In this document: one piece after another, positions 27,384 through 35,070 of the stretch
Numbering within the stretch: the stretch's first letter is position 1
Layout of the letters: every line of letters begins with the position of its first letter
From: Oceanidesulfovibrio indonesiensis
GTDB taxonomy: Bacteria; Desulfobacterota; Desulfovibrionia; Desulfovibrionales; Desulfovibrionaceae
Length of the DNA: 64,000 nucleotides
Reading direction: 5' to 3'
Assembly (NCBI RefSeq): GCF_007625075.1
Contig: NZ_QMIE01000001.1
Coordinates: 124,001 to 188,000 of the forward strand
The notes under the pieces: model-generated
The model's database searches: none
Told to the model about the DNA's origin: nothing
What the model saw: the letters and a program-made list of their open reading frames with translations, nothing else
Translations under genes and position numbers: made by a program

Positions 27384-28691
27384 ATGGAATTCATGGAAAT
27401 CGACGGCGATCAGATGGCCAAGATCAAGGTCATTGGTGTTGGCGGCGGTGGTGGAAACGCCGTGAACAACATGATCAATTCGGCGCTCAAGGGCGTGCGT
27501 TTCGTTGCCGCGAACACGGACATCCAGGCGCTCAACCGCAGCCGCGCGGAGTTCAAGATCCAACTCGGCGAAAAGCTCACCAAAGGCCTGGGAGCCGGCG
27601 CCAACCCGGACATCGGCAAGGAAGCGACCATCGAGTCCATCGACCAGGTCAAGGAAGTGGTCGGCGATTGCGACATGGTCTTCGTGACCTGCGGCATGGG
27701 CGGCGGCACGGGCACCGGCGCGGCGCCGGTCATCGCCCAGGTGGCCAAGGAATGCGGCGCCCTCACCGTGGGCGTTGTCACCAAGCCGTTCTACTTCGAG
27801 GGCAAGAAGCGCCGGGAGCAGGCGGACAAGGGCATCCTGGAGTTCAAGGAGTACGTGGACAGCCTCATCACCATTCCCAACGACAGGCTGCTCGCCCTGG
27901 CGTCCAAGAAGGCCACGTTCATCGAAATGCTCAAGAAGGCGGACGAAGTCCTGTACTACGCGGTGAAGGGCATCTCCGACCTCATCATGGTTCCCGGCCT
28001 CATCAACCTGGACTTCGCCGATGTGAAGGCCGTGATGAGCGAGATGGGTCTGGCCATGATGGGCACCGGCATCGCCCGAGGTGAATCCCGCGCCCGCGAG
28101 GCCGCCATGAAGGCGATCACCAGTCCGCTGCTGGAAGACGTCTCCATCGAAGGCGCCCGCGGCGTGCTCATGAACATCACCTGCGGACCGGACCTGACCA
28201 TCGACGAGGTCAGCGAGGCCGCATCCACGATTTCCGAGGCCGCCCACGAAGACGCGAAGATCTACTTCGGCACCGTGTTCGATCAGGACACGAGCGACGA
28301 AATGCGCATCACCGTCATCGCCACGGGCATCGAGCTGGAAATGGAATGCGATGGAACGGACCGCGGGTTCTCCATCCAGCAGGGCCAGTCCGCCGCCTCT
28401 TTGCGCGGTGGTGGCGGCGGTGGCGGCGGAAACGTCACCAAGATCCATCAGGGCAGCCGGCCCCGCGCCGAGCAGCCCAGGTCCGGTCAGGCGCGCGCCA
28501 ACGGCGGCCAGCGCCAGACCCGGCGCAACCAGGAAGATGACTGGAACATCCCCAGCTACCTGCGGTTCAGAAAGAACCAGGAAGAGAAGGTGCCGCAGGC
28601 CGTGAACGGCCACGCTCCAGGCGAGGACGACTTCATCTTCGACGAGGACGAGTTCGAAATTCCGTCCTTCATCCGCAAGCAGGCGGACTAG
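27384..28691 (+). CDS. ftsZ: Cell division protein FtsZ
   Basis: A tubulin-like GTPase that forms the cytokinetic ring. The GTPase domain shows [17 protein letters not shown], the tubulin signature [15 protein letters not shown] and [16 protein letters not shown] Gly-rich and basic linker starts near residue 345. The tail is unusual: both [14 protein letters not shown] (about 390-403) and the terminal [14 protein letters not shown] match the conserved C-terminal peptide that binds FtsA and other partners, so there are two candidate binding motifs about 33 residues apart. The start follows AAAGGAG. At 435 aa it is slightly long. Confidence 0.97.
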   Translation: MEFMEIDGDQMAKIKVIGVGGGGGNAVNNMINSALKGVRFVAANTDIQALNRSRAEFKIQLGEKLTKGLGAGANPDIGKEATIESIDQVKEVVGDCDMVFVTCGMGGGTGTGAAPVIAQVAKECGALTVGVVTKPFYFEGKKRREQADKGILEFKEYVDSLITIPNDRLLALASKKATFIEMLKKADEVLYYAVKGISDLIMVPGLINLDFADVKAVMSEMGLAMMGTGIARGESRAREAAMKAITSPLLEDVSIEGARGVLMNITCGPDLTIDEVSEAASTISEAAHEDAKIYFGTVFDQDTSDEMRITVIATGIELEMECDGTDRGFSIQQGQSAASLRGGGGGGGGNVTKIHQGSRPRAEQPRSGQARANGGQRQTRRNQEDDWNIPSYLRFRKNQEEKVPQAVNGHAPGEDDFIFDEDEFEIPSFIRKQAD

Positions 28692-28762
28692 GACGCACAG
28701 CGTTGTCGCATCCCCGGCCGGTGTGTCCGGCTGGTGGTGTGGCTTCTCCACCCCCACTCCAC

Positions 28763-28801
28763 GTGGACCCGGGACGGACATCCCCCGTCCCGGGGTCCCA
28801 C
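28763..28801. terminator. Large inverted repeat after ftsZ, possible terminator
   Basis: GTGGACCCGGGACGG and its near-inverse CCGTCCCGGGGTCCCAC flank a 6-8 nt loop about 70 bp beyond the ftsZ stop, between convergent genes. There is no T-tract, so factor-independent termination is uncertain. The rest of 28692-28934 shows no gene. Confidence 0.45.
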
Positions 28802-28934
28802 GGACGAGTCAGAAGCTTCAACGGGGGAAACGCACCGGCAATGCGCCGGGTCTGTTCGTGTCGCTTCCGTCAGGGCTGCCCCGAAATGCGGGGTTGATCC
28901 CGACGCACTCCTGCCCCCGTAGCTCCACCGGCGT

Positions 28935-29759
28935 CTATCCCCGCCGTCTGTTTACTTTCCTTGTCAGCCTTTTCCGCGTCCAGAGTGTGAATCCGGCCAG
29001 AGCGCCGGCCATTGCCACGGCGTACGCTGCGAACCAATAGTCCGGGCCGCGTTGCACGTTGGCCACGGCTATCCCCGCCAGTCCCCAGAGAACAGGAAGC
29101 ACGTACACGAGCGATCCGCCGAGGAGACGCTCCACGGCGATGCAGAACGCGCCTGCGCACAACAGCAGCAGGGCGGCCGCGCCGGTTTGCCCGAGCCCGA
29201 ACAAGGAGACGTCGATAAAGGCGAGAAAGGACGAAATGTTGGCGAACGTGGCCAGGGACACCCAACCGGCGTAGAGCAAAAACGGCCAATGGAGCAGAAT
29301 GCGCTGGCGGCCGGAGAGATCCCGTGCGTCTGGCTGGATGTTGAACAGCACCACGAGCAGAAGGATGAGCAAGGGCACGATGATGAGCACAGTGCCGAAT
29401 CCCAGGCCGGTGAACTGCGCGACCACCACCCACAGGCCGCTGAGGGCGAAGACGAGCGCAGAAGGCAGCCGCACCGAGGCGAGCAGAGGGTCATTTCGTT
29501 GGCCGGGAAGCACCTGGTGCACAGCATAGGCGAAAGACCACAGGTAGATGAGTCCCCAGATGGCGAACGTCCAGCCGGCGGGTGTCAGCGGGGTGCGCAC
29601 CACCGAGGCCCGCACCCCGACCGGCGCCCCCAGGCCAAGAAGAGGGAGGAACTGTACGAGCGCCTGGGCCACGGCAAGACTGACCACGGTCCAGGCGAGA
29701 AATGCGTTGCGTTGGTTTCTGGTTGGATGCGCCACGATATCTCCAAGACTGGTTTGCAT
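28935..29759 (-). CDS. TspO/MBR-related membrane protein
   Basis: A 274-aa polytopic protein with about eight hydrophobic segments. The early TPAGWTFAIWGLIYLWSFAY matches the PxxWxFxxWxxxY hallmark of TspO/MBR proteins (bacterial relatives of the mitochondrial translocator protein), and the C-terminal half is a second membrane region, making it longer than typical 150-aa TspO. The C-terminus is strongly basic (KRLTRKVNRRRG). Tetrapyrrole binding or stress sensing is the family theme; no role is demonstrable here. The start is at 29759; the gene is a single unit converging on ftsZ. Confidence 0.7.
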   Translation of the reverse strand: MQTSLGDIVAHPTRNQRNAFLAWTVVSLAVAQALVQFLPLLGLGAPVGVRASVVRTPLTPAGWTFAIWGLIYLWSFAYAVHQVLPGQRNDPLLASVRLPSALVFALSGLWVVVAQFTGLGFGTVLIIVPLLILLLVVLFNIQPDARDLSGRQRILLHWPFLLYAGWVSLATFANISSFLAFIDVSLFGLGQTGAAALLLLCAGAFCIAVERLLGGSLVYVLPVLWGLAGIAVANVQRGPDYWFAAYAVAMAGALAGFTLWTRKRLTRKVNRRRG

Positions 29760-30010
29760 GTCAGCGACAATCCTCTAGTATGTAGACTTACGCCAAAGCG
29801 CTGGCAAGCTCCTCTCGCAGGTTGGTGTGCACACATCAGTACTGCCGGTGATAAGCACATGAATTTACCAGTGCTTCATCGCGCGCATTGGACCGGAACT
29901 ATCTCGCACCGCGCCGGAAGCGTGTTGGCCAGCCAGGCAGAAGGGAGAGGCGGATTGCCTGACACCGCCGCCGTGCTGCGGACCACATACGACTCTTACG
30001 AGGACATTCG

Positions 30011-31045
30011 ATGGATTCCAGATTGCTGACGCCACTTGCCACAGGACTGGACCGCTGCCACGACGCGACGGGGCGCGAGATGGCCTGCGAAGATACGGGC
30101 CAGGACGCTGCCTACGGCCTGGGCAGGCGGGTACAGGGACCGCGGTTCAGGGTGAATGTAATGGACGGCGAGGTTGTGGAGGACAGGTTGACCGGCCTTG
30201 TGTGGACACGCGACGCAAGCCAGGGCGGATTCCCCCTGCCATGGCGCGAAGCGCTGGATCTCGTCACGCAACTGAATGCGGACAGCGCATACGGGCGAAC
30301 GGACTGGCGGCTGCCCAATCGCCGGGAGTTGCGCAGTCTGGTGAATCACGGACAGCGCAAGCCGGTGCTCGATGCAGACCACCCGTTCACCGCGGTGTTC
30401 CAGAACTGGTACTGGACATCAACCACGGCGGCCAAGGCGACGGGCTATGCATGGCGCGTGCACATGGCCGGAGGCCGGATGTTTTACGGCGGCAAGGACG
30501 ATGAAGCCATGGTCTGGGCGGTGGCGGGGCAGAGCCAGGCCATCCCGCAGACAGGGCAGCGCGAGTGCTACGACGAACGCGGCCGAGCCATGGACTGCGA
30601 GGGAACAGGCCAGGACGGTGCGTTGCGCATGGGCGTTGCCTGGCCGGAAGAACGCTTCACCGTCCTTGTGGATGACGACACAGCGGTGCTGGACCGGCTC
30701 ACCGGCCTGCTCTGGCGCGTCAACGCGGACGAGTGCGGCCGGCTGACCACATGGAAGGAAGCGCTGGATACGGCCACGCGCGCAGGACAATCACCGGCCG
30801 GACCGTGGCGGCTGCCCAACATCAACGAGCTCGAATCACTGGTGGACTGCTCCATGCACGATCCGGCCCTGCCCGCGGGTCACCCCTTTGAAAACACGCA
30901 GGAGGCGTACTGGTCCTCCACCAGCAGCGCGTTTGAACCGGACTGGACATTCAACCTGTACCTGCACAAGGGCGCGGTGGGGGTGGGGTACAAGGCGAAG
31001 GCCGAGTTCTCCTGCTGGCTGTGCGCCGGCCCTGTTGCGGAATGA
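30011..31045 (+). CDS. Tandem DUF1566 (Lcl-domain) protein
   Basis: 344 aa made of two homologous DUF1566 modules, each with the same motif series: TGQDxAxxxG, DRLTGLVW / DRLTGLLW, WREALD / WKEALD, WRLPNRRELRSLV / WRLPNINELESLV and YWTSTT / YWSSTS. The internal duplication spans about residues 16-170 and 188-342. DUF1566 has a C-type-lectin-like fold and occurs in surface or secreted proteins, but no signal peptide is visible here, so location is unclear. The ATG at 30011 follows GAGGA. Not linked to any reverse transcriptase, so diversification is not indicated. Confidence 0.85.
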   Translation: MDSRLLTPLATGLDRCHDATGREMACEDTGQDAAYGLGRRVQGPRFRVNVMDGEVVEDRLTGLVWTRDASQGGFPLPWREALDLVTQLNADSAYGRTDWRLPNRRELRSLVNHGQRKPVLDADHPFTAVFQNWYWTSTTAAKATGYAWRVHMAGGRMFYGGKDDEAMVWAVAGQSQAIPQTGQRECYDERGRAMDCEGTGQDGALRMGVAWPEERFTVLVDDDTAVLDRLTGLLWRVNADECGRLTTWKEALDTATRAGQSPAGPWRLPNINELESLVDCSMHDPALPAGHPFENTQEAYWSSTSSAFEPDWTFNLYLHKGAVGVGYKAKAEFSCWLCAGPVAE

Positions 31046-31256
31046 TGGCAGTGTCCTGAAACACTGGTTCCATTCCCCGCGGAGGCGTCGCTCCTTTGCC
31101 TCGACAGTTCGTATTGCTGAAGCAGAAAATCCATGTATTTTCGCTCCGCAACCATAAAGACGACCTCCCGCCCCAGCTGGTCCAGGCAACTCCCTCCCCG
31201 AGCTTTCGTTGACGCGGCGCTCGTTTTTCTTCATATCCTATAGTGAAACCGTTTTT

Positions 31257-31287
31257 GCGGGCTCGCATCCCGCCGGTGGTTTTTTTT
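31257..31287 (+). terminator. Hairpin plus T-run before the flavocytochrome genes (terminator or attenuator)
   Basis: GCGGG (31257-31261) and CCCGC (31269-31273) form a short stem, with eight consecutive T residues at 31280-31287, six bases further on. It lies 210 bp after the DUF1566 stop and 35 bp before the next start codon. TTGACG (31209) and CATATC (31232), 17 bp apart, could be a promoter just upstream, which would put this structure in a leader. Confidence 0.5.
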
Positions 31288-31321
31288 CAAACCGGAACAT
31301 GGAAACAGGAGCTGCCGTCTC

Positions 31322-31720
31322 ATGTCAGGCGCCGTCACGACCATGCCGCGTATCGCTTTGCTCGTCATCACCCACGGGGTGCTCGGCATTGTGCTGCTGT
31401 GGATGAACATCGCGCTTCACCCGCCGTGGCAGAGCCTGTTCTACTGGTGGCTTGCGCCGTTCGATACGTTGGGGCTTCTGGCCACGGCGCTTCTGGCGTT
31501 CAAGCCCGTGCGCGCCTGGGGCGGTCTGCTGGGGGTTGTTACTGGCGGTCTGGAGTGCGTAGCGTTGTTCTATCTCGCGGCGATGATCCCCACGGGTTCG
31601 TTCTGGCCGTCATTGCTGCTGGCCGTGCTGGCGGCCGGCCGCCTCGCGGCGGTGGGTATCGTGGTGCGCATGGAAACGGCGGGCAGTTCCACCATGCCCC
31701 CGCGAGGTTGCGTCGCATGA
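31322..31720 (+). CDS. Small polytopic membrane protein
   Basis: A 132-aa protein with three or four membrane helices (PRIALLVITHGVLGIVLLWMN, LAPFDTLGLLATALLAF, GVVTGGLECVALFYLAAM and a last one near 100-115). It is not a recognised family. An AGGAG site precedes the ATG at 31322; a Met at residue 8 is an alternative. Its stop overlaps the start of the ferric-reductase-like gene (ATGA), so the two are translationally coupled and may form one membrane complex. Hypothetical, but well supported as a gene. Confidence 0.75.
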   Translation: MSGAVTTMPRIALLVITHGVLGIVLLWMNIALHPPWQSLFYWWLAPFDTLGLLATALLAFKPVRAWGGLLGVVTGGLECVALFYLAAMIPTGSFWPSLLLAVLAAGRLAAVGIVVRMETAGSSTMPPRGCVA

Positions 31721-33102
31721 CCCGGCCCGCAAAACAAACCGGCTGGCAGAGCAAGCGCTCCGGCTTCCGCCCGCTCATGGCCTTGTCCCGCCAACGCGGC
31801 TTCGCCGTCGCCATTGTTCTGCTGATCGGCATGGCCCTCGTCGCGGCGGCGTACATTCCGGTGGATCATCCTTCGTCGTCGATCCTCTACAAGTTCGGTT
31901 GGAACAGAACCTGGCTCCTGAGCGGCAAAATTTTCGGGGTGACGGCCATCTGCCTGCTTGTGGTCCAGCTCATGCTCGCGGCGAGGTTTCGGTTTCTGGA
32001 TCGCATTGCGCCGCAGAACCGGCTCATTTCCCTGCATCGCGGCCTGGGCATCGTCATTGTTGCGCTCGCCGTGGCGCATCCGCTCCTGGTGTTCGCGCCG
32101 GAGGACATTACAACGATTCCGATGAACTGGGACTACTGGCCGGAGGTCCTGGGCGCGGTGTTGCTGATAACGCTCAGCTTTCTGGCAGGCGTCACGGTGC
32201 TGCGCGATTCGCTCCGTCTGCCGCATGGGCTGTGGAAAATCGGCCACCGGCTGGGCGCCGCGGCAGTCATCGCCGGGTTCAGCGTGCACGTGCACTATGT
32301 GAACGACGGCTACGATTCCGGGACGGCGTTCGCGTTCGTCTGGACGGTGACCGGATTGGCCGGAGCGCTGTGGCTGTGGATAGCGACGCGACCGCTGCGC
32401 CGGCCCCGACCGCATACGGTCGCGTCGGTTGAAATGGCGGGCCGCGACGCCGTGGAACTCATGCTCACGCCGCAAAGCCGCACCCTGGCGCATGCGCCAG
32501 GGCAGTATGCCTATCTGCGGTTCGGGTCCAAGGCCGTATCCCGGGAGGAGCATCCATTCACCATCGCCTCCGCGCCTGGCGAGGACGGATTGCGCTTCAC
32601 CATCCGTTGCGCCGGGGACTTCACAAGCCTTCTGCCGCGCGTGGAGCCGGGCGAGACCGTATGGGTGGACGCGCCGTACGGTCAGTTCAGCTACCTGACG
32701 GCGCCGTGGGCCAGGCGGCTTGTCTTCATCGCAGGCGGCGTGGGCATCACGCCCATGCTGAGCATGCTGCGCCACATGGCCGCTGGTGGCGAGCGCAGAG
32801 AGACGATTCTGCTGTGGAGCAACCGCGCGGCCGAGGATGTGGTGCACCGCGAGGAACTCATAGCCATTGCCGAAAAACTGCCGCATTGCACCATCGTCCA
32901 CACCCTGAGCCGCGGCATGGCCGAGTGGGCAGCCAGCGGCCGGCTGGATACGGACAAACTGCGGGTGCACGTGGGCGATTGGCGGCCGAACACGGCGGCG
33001 TTCGTCTGCGGTCCTTCGTCCATGATGGAACAGGTTGTTGCCGAGTTGCGGAAACTCGGCTTTCCCGGTCACGCCATATTTACGGAAGAATTCCGTTTGT
33101 AA
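31717..33102 (+). CDS. Ferric-reductase-like transmembrane flavoprotein (FRE/NOX-type)
   Basis: 461 aa. An N-terminal six-helix ferric-reductase-like domain with candidate haem histidines (LHRGLGIVIVALAVAHPLL; HGLWKIGHRLG; FSVHVHY) is followed by a cytoplasmic ferredoxin-NADP-reductase-like part: an FAD site (APGQYAYLRF, EEHPFTIASAP) and a nicotinamide site (AGGVGITPMLSMLRHM, FVCGPSSMMEQV). It should pass electrons from NAD(P)H through FAD and haem across the membrane to iron, oxygen or another acceptor. The true start is the ATG at 31717 overlapping the preceding gene. YceI follows 41 bp later. Confidence 0.88.
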   Translation: MTRPAKQTGWQSKRSGFRPLMALSRQRGFAVAIVLLIGMALVAAAYIPVDHPSSSILYKFGWNRTWLLSGKIFGVTAICLLVVQLMLAARFRFLDRIAPQNRLISLHRGLGIVIVALAVAHPLLVFAPEDITTIPMNWDYWPEVLGAVLLITLSFLAGVTVLRDSLRLPHGLWKIGHRLGAAAVIAGFSVHVHYVNDGYDSGTAFAFVWTVTGLAGALWLWIATRPLRRPRPHTVASVEMAGRDAVELMLTPQSRTLAHAPGQYAYLRFGSKAVSREEHPFTIASAPGEDGLRFTIRCAGDFTSLLPRVEPGETVWVDAPYGQFSYLTAPWARRLVFIAGGVGITPMLSMLRHMAAGGERRETILLWSNRAAEDVVHREELIAIAEKLPHCTIVHTLSRGMAEWAASGRLDTDKLRVHVGDWRPNTAAFVCGPSSMMEQVVAELRKLGFPGHAIFTEEFRL

Positions 33103-33143
33103 GGAATTGCATACCACGCACCACAAACTACAGGAGACTGAAC

Positions 33144-33725
33144 ATGCGTACCGTGACAAGCATACTTGCTGCGCTCATGCTGACCCTCGCCATTCCGGCC
33201 ACGAGCATGGCCAAGGTTTGGGAGTTCGATATGGCGCACTCGAACGTCTACTTCTCCATCAAGCACATCTTTTCCACCGCACGCGGCTACTTCGCCGACT
33301 TTTCCGGAACCATCGACCTCGATCCCGAGGACATCACGTCCGGTTCGATTGAGATGACCGTGAAAACCGAGAGCGTTGATACGCGGATAACCAAGCGGGA
33401 CAACCATCTGCGCTCGGACGATTTCTTCAGCGCGGCCAGGTATCCCGAGATGACCTTTGTCAGCTCTTCCATTCGTCATGAGGAGGGCGACACGTACATG
33501 GTCAGCGGAACCCTCACCATCAAGGACGTTTCCAGGGACGTGGAAGTACCCATGATATTCCACGGCGTGAAGAAACACCCGGCACTGGACAAGCAGGTGC
33601 TCGGAATCGACTTCGACTTCACCGTGGACCGCATGGAATACGGCGTTGGCACGGGCAAGTTTCTGGAGATGGGACTCGTCGGCAAAGACGTGGATGTGCT
33701 CGTGACCCTCGAAATGACGGATTGA
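33144..33725 (+). CDS. YceI-family periplasmic protein
   Basis: 193 aa with a Sec signal peptide (cleavage after ATSMA) and an eight-stranded lipocalin-like YceI domain: WEFDMAHSNVYFSIKHI, SIEMTVKTESVDT, HLRSDDFFSAARYPEMTF, VSGTLTIKDVSRDVEVPM. The family binds isoprenoid chains such as ubiquinone precursors in the periplasm. CAGGAG precedes the ATG at 33144. It probably forms one transcription unit with the flavocytochrome upstream; pairing of YceI with cytochrome b-like membrane proteins is common, which suggests a shared quinone or redox theme (inference). Confidence 0.9.
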   Translation: MRTVTSILAALMLTLAIPATSMAKVWEFDMAHSNVYFSIKHIFSTARGYFADFSGTIDLDPEDITSGSIEMTVKTESVDTRITKRDNHLRSDDFFSAARYPEMTFVSSSIRHEEGDTYMVSGTLTIKDVSRDVEVPMIFHGVKKHPALDKQVLGIDFDFTVDRMEYGVGTGKFLEMGLVGKDVDVLVTLEMTD

Positions 33726-33754
33726 AGGCAACTTCAACATAAGCACTCAAGCTG

Positions 33755-33840
33755 CCTGGGGGACTCTGTTCCCCACCCCAATAATGGGTCAATGGAGCAA
33801 AGCTCCCTTGCGGGGAGCTTGAGGGGCAGCGCCCATCAAT
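33755..33840. repeat. Chained-hairpin intergenic repeat
   Basis: Hairpins GGGG/CCCC (33759-33774) and a perfect AAGCTCCC/GGGAGCTT (33800-33820, 5-nt loop) follow one another between two convergent genes. The arrangement resembles the chains at 4607-4705 and 59580-59665. Confidence 0.6.
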
Positions 33841-33856
33841 ACCCAAAAGCAACAAG

Positions 33857-33887
33857 GCCCGGCGTGGATACGTGATCCGCGCCGGGC
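33857..33887 (-). terminator. Terminator downstream of the DRTGG-domain gene
   Basis: GCCCGGCGTGGAT and ATCCGCGCCGGGC form a 13-bp stem with one mismatch and a 5-nt loop, 45 bp beyond the minus-strand stop at 33932. On the minus strand it is followed by CTTGTTGCTTTT, a moderate T-rich tail. Confidence 0.7.
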
Positions 33888-33931
33888 TGAATTGCATGAA
33901 AATGACGGTGCCGGGTTGCAAAAAATTCGAG

Positions 33932-34996
33932 CTACAGGCCCATCTGCTCTTTCAGATATTCGAAATCGATGGAAGAGGAAACCAGCTGCGCGCCCTGTTT
34001 GATCTTGATGACCGCGCGGAGCTTGTGTCTGGAGAGGATTGCCTCCATCTTTTTGGCCACGGTGTAGGTGTCGTCCCGCACCACGATGATGGGAATGGAG
34101 AGCACCTCGGAGCGGGTCAGGATGATGTCGTTGGGGTACAGGTTGCCGGTGAGCACGAGGCAGGGGCAGTTGCCCTCCAGGGCCACGAGCTGCACGTCGG
34201 AACGATCGCCGCCCACGATGACCGCGGAGTTCTTGTTCTTGCGGAAGTGGGTCATGAAGTTTTCCACCTGCATGGTGCCGATGAGGAAGTTCTCCACCAC
34301 CTTGTCCGCCTTGTTGTGCGCGGAAATGATCTTGCCGCCCAGGCGTTCGGCCAGGTCGCCCACCTTGATGGCGCCCATGAGCGGGTCCTTGGGGATGACG
34401 CCCACGACCTTCACGTCGTTGTGCTCAAGGAAGGGTTTGATGAGGCCGTCCACCTCGGGCATGAAATTCGGCGGGATGTCGTTGAGGATAACGCCGGCCA
34501 GGGCGTCGCCCAGGGTGTCCTTGAGCACCACGAGGTAGTCGTAGTTGAGCTCTTTCTGGAGGCGGTCGATGACAACGCACTTGATGCCGAGTTCGCGAAC
34601 GACGTTCACGCCGTCGAGCTGGCAGTAGCGGCCGGAGTACATGGAGCCGGAGCCGGCTACGACCATGGCGTCGCGTTTTTCGGCAAGCTTCTGATACGCG
34701 CGCACTATGTCCGGCATGAGCTGGTCGCACTGGCCGGAGAACGCCTTGACCTTGAAGTCCTGGGTCACGACCACGGGCGTGACGTCGGTGGGGTCTTCTT
34801 CAAGCCCGAGGACCTCCTGAACGAAATGCGCGTCCTCGTCGCCCAGTTTGCCGTCTATGTCCATGGGCATGGCGCCCACCGGCTTCATGTAGCCGACGTT
34901 GAAGCCTTCCTTCTGCAGTCGCAGGCCGATGCCCATGACCACCATGTTCTTACCGGAGTATCCTGCGGTCGAACCGATGTAGATGCCGCCAGCCAT
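33932..34996 (-). CDS. BioD-like/DRTGG domain protein (phosphotransacetylase N-terminal-like)
   Basis: 354 aa. Residues 1-200 form a dethiobiotin-synthetase-like P-loop domain (IYIGSTAGYSGKNMVVMGIG; YMKPVGAMP), and residues ~215-325 a DRTGG domain (IKVGDLAERLGGKIISAHN ... SAVIVGGDRSDVQLVALEG). This is the N-terminal two-domain part of large phosphotransacetylases, without the catalytic acetyltransferase domain. In those enzymes the domains are thought to be regulatory. It lies 74 bp downstream of the ADP-forming acetyl-CoA synthetase on the same strand, so a regulatory role in acetyl-CoA/acetate exchange is a reasonable inference. Confidence 0.85.
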   Translation of the reverse strand: MAGGIYIGSTAGYSGKNMVVMGIGLRLQKEGFNVGYMKPVGAMPMDIDGKLGDEDAHFVQEVLGLEEDPTDVTPVVVTQDFKVKAFSGQCDQLMPDIVRAYQKLAEKRDAMVVAGSGSMYSGRYCQLDGVNVVRELGIKCVVIDRLQKELNYDYLVVLKDTLGDALAGVILNDIPPNFMPEVDGLIKPFLEHNDVKVVGVIPKDPLMGAIKVGDLAERLGGKIISAHNKADKVVENFLIGTMQVENFMTHFRKNKNSAVIVGGDRSDVQLVALEGNCPCLVLTGNLYPNDIILTRSEVLSIPIIVVRDDTYTVAKKMEAILSRHKLRAVIKIKQGAQLVSSSIDFEYLKEQMGL

Positions 34997-35070
34997 TGTG
35001 ATATCCTCCTTGGGAAAGGGCTGCGCGCACTATAACGCGCGAAGCTTCTGTGAGCAAAAGGGTTTTTTTG

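Noticed and set aside
27357-28781. A 474-codon minus-strand frame opposite ftsZ
   Set aside because: It exactly shadows ftsZ, is low in complexity and shows no family motif.
30011-31045. Variable protein of a diversity-generating retroelement
   Set aside because: DUF1566 proteins share the lectin-like fold of such targets, but no reverse transcriptase, template repeat or accessory gene is present and the 3' end shows no template-like repeat.
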